DNA from: Pseudomonadota bacterium
GTDB lineage: Bacteria > Desulfobacterota > Syntrophorhabdia > Syntrophorhabdales > Syntrophorhabdaceae
Reading direction: 5' to 3'
Assembly: GCA_026388245.1 (NCBI GenBank)
Contig: JAPLKD010000050.1
Location: 1-43,786, forward strand
DNA length: 43,786 nucleotides
The notes under the pieces were generated by a model. The model was not told the origin of the DNA, searched no databases, and worked only from the letters and a program-made list of their open reading frames with translations. Position 1 is the stretch's first letter; the number at the start of each line of letters is the position of its first letter. Both the position numbers and the translations under genes were made by a program. This document shows positions 33,812 through 43,181 of the stretch, in pieces.

Positions 33812-34669
33812 TTAATCCTTTAATCCCTGCGATGCTTTCCATTGCTTTGAATTCGGGAAAAACAGAGCGCTCCCATATTTTTCTTTTCCAAAATCTTTTA
33901 TGATTGTCTGACCCTTGTCGGGAGCAGTAAGCCACTTTACAAAAGTCATTGTATCGTCATAATTGACCCCTGGAAACCTTTTCGGGCTGACCGGTATAAG
34001 ACTGATATAGTTCAGCAGGGCCTTATCTTTCTCCACCAGAACAACAAGCCTTATCTCCTTCTGAAGGGAGAGATAGGTTGCGCGGTCAATAACGGTATAG
34101 GCCCCTTTCTGGTCTGTATAACGTAATGTCGGCACATTCCCCTCAGAGCCTTTCTCATAAACCTGATACCAGGAGCCCGATGGTTTTATGTCTGCCTTTT
34201 CCCATAAGACCATCTCCGCTACATGTGTACCGGACTTATCTCCCCGGCTTATAAATATAGCGCCCTTACCTGCAATCTTCCTGAGCGCTTCAGCAGTATC
34301 CTTCATTCCTTTGACCCCCGCGGGATCAACAGAAGGGCCGACAATCACAAAATCGTTGTACATTAAATCTATCCTTCCGGTTCCAAAACCTTCTTTAATA
34401 AATTTTTCCTCAAGAGATTTTGCATGCACCATCACGAGATCAACGTTCCCCTTTTTTGCAATCTCCAATGCAGCCCCGGTCCCGGCCCCTACATGCCTGA
34501 CCCTGATACCGGTTTCTTCCTCAAATTTATTTTCCAGTACGTCCACAATGCCCGAATCGATTGGGCCGATAGTACTTGATAAGAGGATAAATTTACTGTC
34601 TCCTGCCCAGGAAATGCATGGAATTATTAAAAACAGCAAAACCAAACCTGTATAACGCCATCTTTTCAT
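33812..34669 (-). CDS. second tungstate/molybdate-type substrate-binding protein
   Basis: This 285-aa exported protein (signal peptide MKRWRYTGLVLLFLIIPCIS, cleavage near WAG) is a distant paralogue of TupA. The first anion loop is LSSTIGPIDSGIVDVLENKF, in place of TTTSTQDSG; AGTGAALEIAKKGNVDLVMVH and FISRGDKSGTHVAE match the other loops. The altered first loop suggests different specificity or affinity. It is the first gene of the operon that continues with the porin and tupABC, divergent from the HTH-PBP regulator. Confidence 0.87.
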   Translation of the reverse strand: MKRWRYTGLVLLFLIIPCISWAGDSKFILLSSTIGPIDSGIVDVLENKFEEETGIRVRHVGAGTGAALEIAKKGNVDLVMVHAKSLEEKFIKEGFGTGRIDLMYNDFVIVGPSVDPAGVKGMKDTAEALRKIAGKGAIFISRGDKSGTHVAEMVLWEKADIKPSGSWYQVYEKGSEGNVPTLRYTDQKGAYTVIDRATYLSLQKEIRLVVLVEKDKALLNYISLIPVSPKRFPGVNYDDTMTFVKWLTAPDKGQTIIKDFGKEKYGSALFFPNSKQWKASQGLKD

Positions 34670-34744
34670 ATACGCGCTCCTTTTAAAGAAATTATGCTAA
34701 TAGAATAGTCACCTTTATCTAAAAAATCAAGCATAATAAGCATT

Positions 34745-34792
34745 AATTATAACTATTAATTACTAATTAGTACTAATAATAACTATTTATTA
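34745..34792. promoter_or_regulatory. candidate operator: direct repeats 30 bp apart around a palindrome
   Basis: AATTATAACTATTAATTA (34745-34762) and AATAATAACTATTTATTA (34775-34792) match at 16 of 18 positions and are exactly 30 bp apart, about three helical turns. The palindrome ACTAATTAGT (34762-34771) lies between. They sit in the divergent gap between the regulator and the second binding protein, where autoregulation would be expected. The region is very AT-rich, so chance similarity is a risk. Confidence 0.45.
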
Positions 34793-34854
34793 CCATTATT
34801 TATTTCTCACATCTTATTTGCAAATCCCTGATGTTTTCCGATATAATGGAAGAA

Positions 34855-35724
34855 ATGGAAATTTTATCAACACGTGAACTGTCGAAATACTTGAAGATAA
34901 ACGAGAAAAAAATCTATAAACTCGTTCAGGAATCCAAATTGCCACACGTCAAAATCGGCGGGAAAATAGCCTTTTCTAAAGAGCTTATCGACAGGTGGAT
35001 ACTGGAAAATACCGAAAGAGAAAAACAAATTTACATTGCCGGAAGTGACGATATCCTCTTAAGAAGGATTATCGATCTTTTCAACGCAGCCCATACATCC
35101 ACAATCTTCTATGCTCCCATAGGCAGTATCAACGGCCTCAAAGCGCTTAAAAACGGGTCGGCTACCATGTCCTGTGTCCACATTCTGGACATCAAAAGAC
35201 GTGAATATAATTTCTCTTATATTGAGAGGTATCTAACAAAAAATGATTATGTGGTAATTCATCTATTTTCAAGGGAACAGGGCATATATATTCAGAAAAA
35301 CAACCCGAAAGGGATCAAAACACTTGAGGATATTGCAGCAAAAGGAGCAACGTTCATGAACAGGAGCGAAGGCTCAGGAACGCGACTTCTCCTCGACTTC
35401 CTGCTCCGTGAAAAAGACATAGCCCCGGCAGCAATAAAAGGCTACACCAATGAGGTAGAGTCACATTTTCAGGCAGGACTGAATGTCCTCAAGAGCAATA
35501 CAGACACTGCATTCGGGATCCGGCATGCGGCGCATATACTCGATCTGGATTTTATACCCCTTTTCAGCGAGGATTTTCACTTAGTCATTCCGAAAGAGTA
35601 TTTCTTGTATCAGCATGTAAAAACCTTTCTGTCTTTCTTCGAACAACCCGCTCTTTTAGGGTGCATAAAAGACTTTACAGGCTACGAAATAACCAGAACG
35701 GGAAGTGTAGTTTACCCTACATAA
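34855..35724 (+). CDS. HTH (excisionase-type) regulator with PBP-like sensor domain
   Basis: The 289-aa product has an HTH_17-type DNA-binding domain at 1-50 (EILSTRELSKYLKINEKKIY, then KLPHVKIGGKIAFSKELID) and a cytoplasmic periplasmic-binding-like domain from ~60 to 285, with APIGSINGLKALKNGSATMS and MNRSEGSGTRLLLDFLL (anion-loop-like). It probably senses the oxyanion and controls the divergent uptake operon. ATGs at 34831, 34846 and 34855 are in frame; I prefer 34855 because HTH_17 proteins begin there and a TTGCAA/TATAAT promoter overlaps the two upstream ATGs. prmA starts 3 nt after its stop. Confidence 0.8.
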   Translation: MEILSTRELSKYLKINEKKIYKLVQESKLPHVKIGGKIAFSKELIDRWILENTEREKQIYIAGSDDILLRRIIDLFNAAHTSTIFYAPIGSINGLKALKNGSATMSCVHILDIKRREYNFSYIERYLTKNDYVVIHLFSREQGIYIQKNNPKGIKTLEDIAAKGATFMNRSEGSGTRLLLDFLLREKDIAPAAIKGYTNEVESHFQAGLNVLKSNTDTAFGIRHAAHILDLDFIPLFSEDFHLVIPKEYFLYQHVKTFLSFFEQPALLGCIKDFTGYEITRTGSVVYPT

Positions 35725-35727
35725 CCT

Positions 35728-36552
35728 ATGAAACCATCGGAAAAACCATACAAGATAAGGGTAGATGTTCGAGCTGAAAAAGGGTCGGAAGAACTACTGC
35801 CGGAAGGAATATACGACATTCTTCCAGGTCAGGGAATCTGGATAGAAGAAAAAGGGGATGATGTCATCATAAAGGCTTATCCCTCTGATGTTGAGGAATT
35901 TGTTGATTACCTTCGAAAATCGAATATATCTGTTAAAGATGTTAATGTGGAGAAAGAAGTATCTCTTGATTATGCAGAGTTAACGAAAAAATATTTCAGA
36001 CCCATCAGGATTGAAGATGTGACAATCCTTGCCCCCTGGCACAAAAAAAGAAAAAGTGAAAAATGTATTGTCATTGAGCCGGGGATGGCCTTCGGCACAG
36101 GCAGACACGAATCCACGAAACTCATGCTCAAGCTCATGAGGCACATAGACATGGAGGACAAGTCGGTCCTTGATATCGGGTGCGGTTCAGGTATTTTGTC
36201 TCTCTATGCGAATGTGCTTGGGGCAAAAACAATTATTGCTGTTGATAATGATATGGATGCCGTCCTTTCCGTAAAAAAGAATCTTACTCTCAATGACACA
36301 AGCAGGATAGAAACAGCATGTACTGACCTCCACCACATCAAGGGCACATACGATATCATTTTAGCAAACCTCGATATTCAGACATTTACCCGTCGTGCCG
36401 GGTACATCAAAAAACTTTTAAAATCGGGTGGTTTTATTGTGATTTCAGGCGTTCTTGTGAAAAATAAAAAGGATGTACTACCCCTTTTTCATCCACTATC
36501 CCTGATACGTACAGAAAAGAAAAATTCCTGGTGCGGCTTCGTCTTTAAATAA
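35728..36552 (+). CDS. prmA: ribosomal protein L11 methyltransferase
   Basis: PrmA trimethylates ribosomal protein L11. The 274-aa protein has an N-terminal L11-recognition domain (~1-85) and a SAM domain with MAFGTGRHESTKLMLKLM (about 117-134), VLDIGCGSGILSLYANVLGA (about 145-164) and VDNDMDAV. The catalytic-loop motif reads ANLDIQ in place of the more usual ANIL. The gene is 3 nt behind the HTH-PBP regulator and its 3' end overlaps the convergent MetE-like gene by 8 nt. The linkage to a metal regulator looks incidental. Confidence 0.88.
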   Translation: MKPSEKPYKIRVDVRAEKGSEELLPEGIYDILPGQGIWIEEKGDDVIIKAYPSDVEEFVDYLRKSNISVKDVNVEKEVSLDYAELTKKYFRPIRIEDVTILAPWHKKRKSEKCIVIEPGMAFGTGRHESTKLMLKLMRHIDMEDKSVLDIGCGSGILSLYANVLGAKTIIAVDNDMDAVLSVKKNLTLNDTSRIETACTDLHHIKGTYDIILANLDIQTFTRRAGYIKKLLKSGGFIVISGVLVKNKKDVLPLFHPLSLIRTEKKNSWCGFVFK

Positions 36553-37534
36553 CTTCAAACATTTTTAGCAGTTCCATGGCCTTTTTGGCTTCTGCAACAC
36601 TGAGACTCCCGAGTCCGCAGCTTGTTGTTATAAGCCAATCCTCCGGTTTGTTTACCAGATTAAGGCCATCCATAAACCCGGAAAACTTCCTCAAAATATC
36701 CGGCAAAACCTCCGGGGGTGTTTTCAGCACCTCTTCTGACGAAGGCACGATACCGGGAGATACCCAACCGCCCCTTTCCAGAAATTTTACCAAATCTTCC
36801 CTGTAATAAAAGATAGTCTCGAGGAAGTTAAAGGCATCGTAATTTACAATGTCGACATCTGTGTTGAACAATACAGACCAGTCCGTATTGCCGCAGCAAT
36901 GGATGCCCCTTTTCGCTCCAATGTTGCCCAATACCTCATTTAAAAGGGAAATCGCCTCATCCTTCGATATCGCAACATAGGCAGACCCGAAAGAAACAAG
37001 GTAAGGTTCATCGAAGAAGATAATGACCTCTTTCCCCGGATAATGGGCCTTTATAGTTGCAACCATCCATTTTGCCTTCATGTGCAGGGCTTTTTTGATA
37101 ATATCGAAGTAACCGTGGTTGTATATGACCGGCTTACCCTTTTCATCCTTCAGCCCTAAACCTATGCTGAAAGGCCCTGTCAGTTGACCTTTTATGAACT
37201 TCACACCAGCTTCGATTTCCTTGAGCCTCTCCAGAAAACGGTAGAAACCGGGCGCTGCCTTCTCAGAGACCCTGAAGGCTTCAAGGTTTTCGTTGTAAAC
37301 GTTCTCATAGAACCGCTCTATCCCCTGTGTGTCTTCGGTATCCATAAAGACGGTTTCCTTCGTCTTATCAATGACCACAGAGGGCACACCTTCAAGGAAT
37401 GTTGTATACATATTTTCGTCAGGAGACCTTTTAGGCAGTTGCGGCCAGAATGGAATTGCCTGTGATGTTGAAAAAATAACGTCTATAGCCTCGTCTATGT
37501 CTGTAAAAGGAAAACTTCCAATTCCTGTAATCAA
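36545..37534 (-). CDS. MetE-like protein, paralogue 2
   Basis: This 329-aa protein is a second short MetE/UROD-superfamily protein. MITGIGSFPFTDIDEAIDVI opens it; SQAIPFWPQLPKRSPDENMY parallels paralogue 1. The zinc site is suggested by GIHCCGNTDW (His-Cys) and TTSCGLGSL (Cys), and IIFFDEPYLVSFGSAYVAIS is the substrate-binding strand. GQLTGPFSIGLGLKDEKGKP covers the core. It lies 13 nt after the MBL-fold gene upstream in one transcription unit. A role in corrinoid-dependent methionine synthesis or another methyl transfer is possible. Confidence 0.8.
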   Translation of the reverse strand: MITGIGSFPFTDIDEAIDVIFSTSQAIPFWPQLPKRSPDENMYTTFLEGVPSVVIDKTKETVFMDTEDTQGIERFYENVYNENLEAFRVSEKAAPGFYRFLERLKEIEAGVKFIKGQLTGPFSIGLGLKDEKGKPVIYNHGYFDIIKKALHMKAKWMVATIKAHYPGKEVIIFFDEPYLVSFGSAYVAISKDEAISLLNEVLGNIGAKRGIHCCGNTDWSVLFNTDVDIVNYDAFNFLETIFYYREDLVKFLERGGWVSPGIVPSSEEVLKTPPEVLPDILRKFSGFMDGLNLVNKPEDWLITTSCGLGSLSVAEAKKAMELLKMFEVI

Positions 37535-37547
37535 TTATCTTTGCCTC

Positions 37548-38528
37548 CTAAAGTTCGATTTGCAGTCCATCATAGGCAAGGTCTATCTGAAGCGGGTATG
37601 ATTCCGCGTAAATTTTCAGATATCTCCTCGTGTCATCTAAGAATTGGTCGAGCTTTTCATCATCAAGCGCCGGCTCGTTATGGAAGATGCAGAGATGTTT
37701 CACATTGGCCTTTACGCTGAGCTCAACGCCCATGATGTTGCTTGAATGACCCCAGTTCTCCTTGAGGGAAATGGCATCCAGTAAAGAGTACTGGGCATCA
37801 AAGATCAGAAGGTCTGCATCCCTGGCAAAATCCAGAAATGGATAATCGTCATCATAGGCCTCGTCTTTATGCTCTGAATCGGTAGAATAGACAACACTTT
37901 TTCCATTTTTCTCGAACCGGTAGCCATACGAACTGCCGGGGTGATTCTGTTGTATAGTTTTCACCCTGAGGCCTGCAATATCATATTCTTTTCCCGGTTC
38001 CAGAACGGTGAATGTAATCCGGGCGTTCATGTATTTCAGGGGTACGGGAAAAAACGGAGGGTCCTGTTGAGTCACAAAAACCTTTTCCAGTTCCTCATGA
38101 AGCCCGTAAATGTTAACATGGTTACCGGCCATATAGGCAGGTGTAAAAAATGGAAACCCCTGTATATGGTCCCAATGAAGGTGGGATATAAAGATGTTGA
38201 AGACATGCGGCTTTTGATGGTGACTTTGGCTCATTGTTCTCAAAACATGATTGCCGAAATCCCTTAAGCCGGTCCCTGCATCACAGAGAACGTACTCATT
38301 CCCCCCGTCAATCTCGATGCAGGACGTATTGGTACCATAGCTTCCGATTGCAGAAAAGGGAAGGTTATTATTGGTAAAGCTTTTATACAAGAACTTCTCT
38401 ATCTCTTCATCGCTGTGAAAACTGAGACTGCTTGCTGCTTTAAGGACCTTGAACATCTTTTTCTTGATTGTTTCAGATGAAACAGAGGCTGGCAACGAAC
38501 CCCGTGTGCCCCAGAAATATACCCTCAT
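37548..38528 (-). CDS. MBL-fold metal-dependent hydrolase
   Basis: The 326-aa product is an MBL hydrolase with MRVYFWGTRGSLPASVSSET at the start, SYGTNTSCIEIDGG, LCDAGTGLRDFG and the metal motif ISHLHWDHIQGFPFF (about 129-143; HxHxDH). QNHPGSSYGYRFEKNGKSVV and STDSEHKDEAYDDD give further metal ligands, and GHSSNIMGVELS the last His. This layout matches phosphodiesterase-like MBL proteins (RNase Z/PhnP/cAMP-PDE type). Start set at ATG 38528 with GGGAGG upstream; a longer frame to 38930 is read antisense to lepA. Confidence 0.85.
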   Translation of the reverse strand: MRVYFWGTRGSLPASVSSETIKKKMFKVLKAASSLSFHSDEEIEKFLYKSFTNNNLPFSAIGSYGTNTSCIEIDGGNEYVLCDAGTGLRDFGNHVLRTMSQSHHQKPHVFNIFISHLHWDHIQGFPFFTPAYMAGNHVNIYGLHEELEKVFVTQQDPPFFPVPLKYMNARITFTVLEPGKEYDIAGLRVKTIQQNHPGSSYGYRFEKNGKSVVYSTDSEHKDEAYDDDYPFLDFARDADLLIFDAQYSLLDAISLKENWGHSSNIMGVELSVKANVKHLCIFHNEPALDDEKLDQFLDDTRRYLKIYAESYPLQIDLAYDGLQIEL

Positions 38529-38558
38529 AATAAACCTCCCTGCAACAATCACTGGAAC

Positions 38559-38651
38559 ACCCGCACGCGGGTACCCGGTCGCCCCCTCTTCGCGACCCGC
38601 AAGCGGGTACCCCGGCCCGAAGAGACTTCCCTTCTCGCTCGCTGTGCGAGC
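38559..38651. repeat. cluster of GC-rich hairpins upstream of the MBL gene
   Basis: ACCCGCACGCGGGT (38559-38572) and ACCCGCAAGCGGGT (38595-38608) are two copies of the same small hairpin 36 bp apart, each followed by ACCC-GG sequence. A third hairpin GCTCGC-TGT-GCGAGC lies near 38637-38651. The GC-rich block stands out from its flanks and looks like a REP-type element. Confidence 0.65.
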
Positions 38652-38766
38652 TAATTTGCTACCATCCATTTTCTTACAAGACGGGGTGGATTTACAACTA
38701 AAAAATAACAGAACTATTTGAAAACTGTTTACCTCTTGTGAGTTATAGGTTAAATAATACAGCGTT

Positions 38767-40563
38767 ATGAAACAAATTAGAAATTTCAGCATTATTGCCC
38801 ACATTGACCACGGAAAATCCACGCTTGCCGACCGCCTCATCCAGCATGCAAACCTCGTTGATGCAAGGCAGTTCCGCGACCAGATTCTGGACAATATGGA
38901 TATTGAGAGAGAAAGAGGCATTACCATCAAGAGCCAGACGGTTAATCTGCCTTATACGAGCAAAAGCGGTGAGGAATTTGAATTGAACCTCATTGATACG
39001 CCGGGGCATGTGGATTTTTCCTATGAGGTATCCCGTGCGCTTGCGTCATGTGAAGGGGCGCTCCTCCTCGTTGATGCCTCTCAGGGCGTTGAAGCCCAGA
39101 CCTTAGCCAATCTCTATGCTGCTATGGAACATAACCTTGCCATCATCCCTGTCATCAACAAGATAGACCTTCCTTCCGCTGATATTGATCGTGTAAAAGA
39201 TGAAATCGAGCATGAGCTTGGTCTTGACGCTGAACTGGCATTGCTCTGCTCTGCAAAAGAAGGGACAGGCGTTGAAGATATTTTTGAAGCAATCGTTGAA
39301 CGGATACCGCCGCCGTCGGGGAACGCTGAAAAACCATTGACTGCATTGATTTTTGATGCACAGTATGATTCATTCCGGGGCACTATTGTGAGTTGCCGTG
39401 TCTTTGACGGGACTGTTAAACCGGGCGATACCATCAGGCTCATGGCTATGGGCACAACGCACAAAGTCGAAGAGGTCGGCATCTTCCAGTTGAAGATGGA
39501 ACCAAAGAAAGAACTTTCTGCAGGCGAAGTCGGTTATCTCATTGCAGGCATAAAAACAGTGAGTGATACACGGATAGGCGACACGATTACCCTTGACGCA
39601 AATCCGGCTCCGAAGCTGCTTTCAGGATTTGTGGAGGTAAAGCCTGTTGTTTTCTCATCTATTTATCCTATTGCATCTGACGACTACCTGTCGCTCAGCG
39701 ATGCGCTCGAAAAATATAAATTGAACGATGCAGCACTCGTTTACCAAAAGGATTCCTCGGCAGCCCTCGGTCAGGGCTTCAGATGCGGGTTTCTCGGGTT
39801 GCTTCACCTTGAGATTGTCCAGGAACGTCTTGAGCGTGAGTTTGACCAGTCCATCATCATGACTTCACCGAGTGTTCAATACCGGTTTTTTCTTACTGAC
39901 GGAAGCGTTGTTACGATAGACAACCCCACGTATTACCCTGACCCTACAGAAATAGAAAAGGGCGAAGAGCCCTTTATACGGGCAAGCATTATGATACCCG
40001 AGCGCTACGTGGGGGCGGTGATGAAGCTCTGCATGGAGCGGCGCGGGGTGAATTCGCGTTTGAACTATCCTACGACAGGGAGGGTTGAGATCGCCTTCGA
40101 TATGCCCCTTGCAGAGGTGATCTTTGATTTTTACGATAAGTTAAAGAGTATTACCCAGGGATACGGTTCCTTTGATTATGAGATTATTGACTACAGAGAG
40201 AGCGACCTTGTGAAACTCGATATCCTTGTAAATGGCGAAAAGGTTGATGCACTGTCCATGATTATTCATCGTGAACGCTCAAGGGAACGTGCAGTTAAAG
40301 CATGTGACAGCCTCAGGGAAGAAATACCGAGGCAGCAGTTTAAAATAGCGATTCAGGGCGCCATTGGAGGGAAAATCATTTCCCGCTCAACCATTACACC
40401 ATTCCGGAAGGATGTAACCGCCAAATGCTACGGCGGGGATATTTCAAGAAAGAGGAAGCTCCTGGAAAAACAGAAAAAGGGAAAGAAGCGGATGAGGGTA
40501 GTAGGCTCGGTAGAAATCCCCCAGAGCGCCTTCATGGCGGTACTGAAAACCGATACAGAGTGA
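38767..40563 (+). CDS. lepA: elongation factor 4 (LepA)
   Basis: LepA is a ribosome-associated GTPase. The 598-aa protein has G1 AHIDHGKST (10-18), [18 protein letters not shown] (G3), NKIDLPSAD (G4), EF-G-like domains II, III and V, and the LepA-specific C-terminal domain ending in [20 protein letters not shown]. Length equals the family norm. The start codon ATG 38767 fits the family N-terminus ([16 protein letters not shown]). Its stop overlaps the hemW start. Confidence 0.97.
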   Translation: MKQIRNFSIIAHIDHGKSTLADRLIQHANLVDARQFRDQILDNMDIERERGITIKSQTVNLPYTSKSGEEFELNLIDTPGHVDFSYEVSRALASCEGALLLVDASQGVEAQTLANLYAAMEHNLAIIPVINKIDLPSADIDRVKDEIEHELGLDAELALLCSAKEGTGVEDIFEAIVERIPPPSGNAEKPLTALIFDAQYDSFRGTIVSCRVFDGTVKPGDTIRLMAMGTTHKVEEVGIFQLKMEPKKELSAGEVGYLIAGIKTVSDTRIGDTITLDANPAPKLLSGFVEVKPVVFSSIYPIASDDYLSLSDALEKYKLNDAALVYQKDSSAALGQGFRCGFLGLLHLEIVQERLEREFDQSIIMTSPSVQYRFFLTDGSVVTIDNPTYYPDPTEIEKGEEPFIRASIMIPERYVGAVMKLCMERRGVNSRLNYPTTGRVEIAFDMPLAEVIFDFYDKLKSITQGYGSFDYEIIDYRESDLVKLDILVNGEKVDALSMIIHRERSRERAVKACDSLREEIPRQQFKIAIQGAIGGKIISRSTITPFRKDVTAKCYGGDISRKRKLLEKQKKGKKRMRVVGSVEIPQSAFMAVLKTDTE

Positions 40564-41672
40564 AGCGCCCCGGCCTCTATGTTCATATTCCCTTCTGCAA
40601 AACCAAATGTCCCTATTGTGATTTCTACTCTATAACAGACCTTTCTTTGATGGATTTATGGCTTGAGGCCTTTCAGAAGGAGACGGCCTTGTATAAGGGG
40701 GAATTCAGCGCCTTTGATTCCCTCTATCTCGGGGGCGGGACACCATCCCTTCTCAGCAACCGGCAAATGGGAACCCTCATGAATACCCTCCTGACACATT
40801 TTGCATTCGCTCACAATACGGAAATTACTATTGAGGTAAACCCGGATGATATTACAGCAGATAAACTGGCGTTCTTGCGTTCTCTCGGCGTGAACAGGAT
40901 AAGCATAGGCGTCCAGTCTTTTAATGATGAGGAACTCCTTTTTCTGAAAAGGAGGCACACTGCATCTGTTGCAGAAAAGACTATCGATCTTGTCAGGTCG
41001 TCCGGTTTTAAAAATTATGGCATTGACCTCATGTATGGGCTGCCGGACCAGACAGAGGATACCTGGATGAAAACCCTGGAGTATACATTAACCTTTGAGC
41101 CGACCCATCTTTCCTGCTATCAGTTCACCCTTGAGGAAAGAACCCCATACGGGCAATTAAAAGCAGAAGGGAAGCTCCGCCTTGCAGGTGAATGCGAAGA
41201 AAAAAGGTTTTTTCTTTTAACATCAAATCATTTGAAATCCAATGGTTTTATCCATTATGAAATATCCAATTTTGCCAGAACTCAGAAATATGAATCACGC
41301 CATAACAGAAAATACTGGCAGCACATACCCTGCCTCGGCCTCGGTCCTGCCGCCCATTCTTTCAAAGATGGTAATCGTTGGTGGAATCACAGGTCTGTGG
41401 AAAAATATTGTGAGGCGCTTACCAGGGGGGAAAAACCCATTGATGGTTTCGAAACGCTTTCGCCTGAGCAATTATGGCTGGAACGTCTCTTCCTTGGTTT
41501 CAGAACAAAGCGGGGCGTTGCCCTCGGCGATGTAAGCGGTAAATCTTCACTCGATGAAGCCCTCGTGCGCGCAAAACGATCCCGTCTTGTGACAATTCGC
41601 AACAACAGAATAATCCCCACCCAAAAAGGTTACCTTATCGCAGACCATCTTCCGCTGATGTTTTGTGATTGA
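40560..41672 (+). CDS. hemW: HemW-like heme chaperone / radical SAM protein
   Basis: This 370-aa protein belongs to the HemN/HemW radical SAM family. [12 protein letters not shown] (about 13-24) has CX3CX2C and lacks HemN's extra cysteine, so it is HemW (heme-binding chaperone) not coproporphyrinogen dehydrogenase. [37 protein letters not shown] and [10 protein letters not shown] (the HNxxYW heme-binding motif) follow. GTG 40560 is chosen as start because it overlaps the lepA stop as GTGA and fits the family N-terminus [10 protein letters not shown]; the frame extends upstream inside lepA. The lepA-hemW pair is common. Confidence 0.93.
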   Translation: MKRPGLYVHIPFCKTKCPYCDFYSITDLSLMDLWLEAFQKETALYKGEFSAFDSLYLGGGTPSLLSNRQMGTLMNTLLTHFAFAHNTEITIEVNPDDITADKLAFLRSLGVNRISIGVQSFNDEELLFLKRRHTASVAEKTIDLVRSSGFKNYGIDLMYGLPDQTEDTWMKTLEYTLTFEPTHLSCYQFTLEERTPYGQLKAEGKLRLAGECEEKRFFLLTSNHLKSNGFIHYEISNFARTQKYESRHNRKYWQHIPCLGLGPAAHSFKDGNRWWNHRSVEKYCEALTRGEKPIDGFETLSPEQLWLERLFLGFRTKRGVALGDVSGKSSLDEALVRAKRSRLVTIRNNRIIPTQKGYLIADHLPLMFCD

Positions 41673-41673
41673 T

Positions 41674-42114
41674 TTAAGTTACAAACTGCCCCAAAAAACA
41701 GCACTTTAAACCCATTGCCAAAAAGTGATTGTTGGTCGCTTCATTAAAATCAAATATCTTGAGCCGCTCTTTTTTGATCTCGCCGTGTTCTCCCTGAAAA
41801 GAAACCAGCACACCGTCTTTGAACAGTTTGTATTTATCAAAGTTGGAAGAGAGCATAGACTGGCTATGGGAGTAATCCACCACCTGGCGCACGGCTTCAT
41901 CATAGGCTGTTTCAGGAAGGTGGGGATTGAGCTTTTTTAGGGCTTCTCGTAAATAGCGAGTCAGCACTACCTCACGGTCAGACATTCTACCCAAAAGACC
42001 ACCAGGTCCAAACGTTTCCTTATTGTAGGCATACTCCTAATCCCAGCCGAGTTGATTTTTCAGGTAATCGGTAGTTGTTTGCTGGACCAATGCGTCTTCG
42101 TTTAAGTATGTCAT
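41674..42114 (-). pseudogene. hsdR: type I restriction subunit HsdR, N-terminal remnant
   Basis: From ATG 42114 the frame reads MTYLNEDALVQQTTTDYLKN, QLGWD, an in-frame TAG (42037-42039), then EYAYNKETFGPGG and SDREVVLTRYLREALKKLNP through FNEATNNHFLA, the start of the HsdR N-terminal nuclease domain. It is then truncated inside a 32-bp repeat near 41709, so the PD-(D/E)XK core and the DEAD helicase are missing. The premature stop plus truncation make it non-functional. The start overlaps the rhuM-like stop (ATGA). Confidence 0.8.
41678..41709. repeat. 32-bp direct repeat, left copy, beside hemW
   Basis: This copy starts 6 bp after the hemW stop codon. It matches 43652-43685 except for one C/T change and a run of 6 instead of 8 A. 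The two copies bracket the whole restriction-locus remnant, suggesting an element boundary or a recombination scar. Confidence 0.8.
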
Positions 42115-43162
42115 AACTTTTTCTTTGAAGATTTGAGTAATTTTTTGACTTCACGGTCAAAATCGGAAACAAATAATCTGTCCTGAACAATTCTATATTT
42201 CTCCCATTCACTTTCAGCAAAAGTTTTAGCAATCTCAGCAGATACTTTGCCAGGAGTTTCAAGAACTTTTCTCTCGTTGAATTTGAGAAAGGCGTCCAGC
42301 TTTTTTGACCAATCCTCCATTGTCATCGGAATATTACGTTTTGCCTGATATTCAGCATAATCCAGATACATATTTACAATGCGATCCAAGGCTTCTATTT
42401 CGTCTTTATTTAAGTAATTCTTAGCTATAGACACGTCAGATTTTTGAATTTTCCCTTTTGGAGCCTTTTTCCATGTGGTTAAGCCCATATATGGTTTTTC
42501 TGGCTGTCAGCTCGCTCAACAATGACTTCCGAAGCGGTTTGCCCGTGTATGGCAAAATGCATTTTGTTTTGTACCGCGGCAAAAAATGTTTTGGTTATGG
42601 GAGAATCGGGGCCATAATCCAAGGCGGTGGCATAAATATCTGTAATCTTCTGATAAAACTTCCGCTCGCTGGCTCGGATTTCACGGATGATCTCGAGCAG
42701 TTCCTCAAAATAATCACGCCCCAGAAATCCCTCGTTTTTGAGCCGTTCTTTATCCAGCACAAATCCCTTGATGGCAAATTCTTTGAGCACTCTGGTTGCC
42801 CACTGACGGAATTGAGTGGCGCGAATGGAATTGACACGGTAACCAATCGCGATAATGGCATCAAGGTTATAGTGTTTGGTACGGTATTGTTTGCCGTCGC
42901 TGGCAGTTACCGAGAATTCCTCGGTAACTGATTTTTCCTCAAGTTCGCTGTCTTTAAAAATGTTTTTAAGATGGAGAGATATATTGTCGGTAGAGCATTG
43001 AAACAGTTCTGCCATCAGTTTTTGCGTCAGCCAGACGGTCTCGTCCTGGAAACGGACTTCCAGCCCATCCTGGCGGGAATCGGCGGTAAACATCAAAAAC
43101 TCCGCTGTGCTGTTGCGGATCATTAATCCTTTTGATTTTTGGTTGTCCTGTGGTTTTTTCAT
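42111..43162 (-). pseudogene. rhuM: RhuM-family protein, frameshifted
   Basis: The N-terminal part (43162 to about 42479) has MKKPQDNQKSKG, VWLTQKLMAELFQCSTDNIS, HYNLDAIIAIGYRVNSIRAT, QFRQWATRVLKEFAIKGFVL and AVQNKMHFAIHGQTA, typical of RhuM (virulence-protein-like, Bro/KilA-type) proteins that accompany type I restriction genes. The C-terminal part continues in another frame with MGLTTWKKAPKG, SDVSIAKNYLNKDEIEALDR and DWSKKLDAFLKFNERKVLE. The break lies at a run of five A (42495-42499 on the minus strand), so a 1-nt deletion or a sequencing error could explain it. Confidence 0.8.
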
Positions 43163-43181
43163 AGTTTTATACCTCAATAGC
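43155..43181. repeat. 27-bp repeat copy at the rhuM start
   Basis: This sequence, covering the rhuM start ATG and the stop of the upstream fragment, matches 43333-43359 at 26 of 27 positions, 178 bp away. The two copies explain the duplicated RhuM start as a microhomology-driven tandem event. Confidence 0.75.

Noticed and set aside
37548..38930. Long 460-aa reading for the MBL gene
   Set aside because: The extra N-terminal part is antisense to lepA and shows no protein-like pattern. ATG 38528 has a good ribosome site and the family start.
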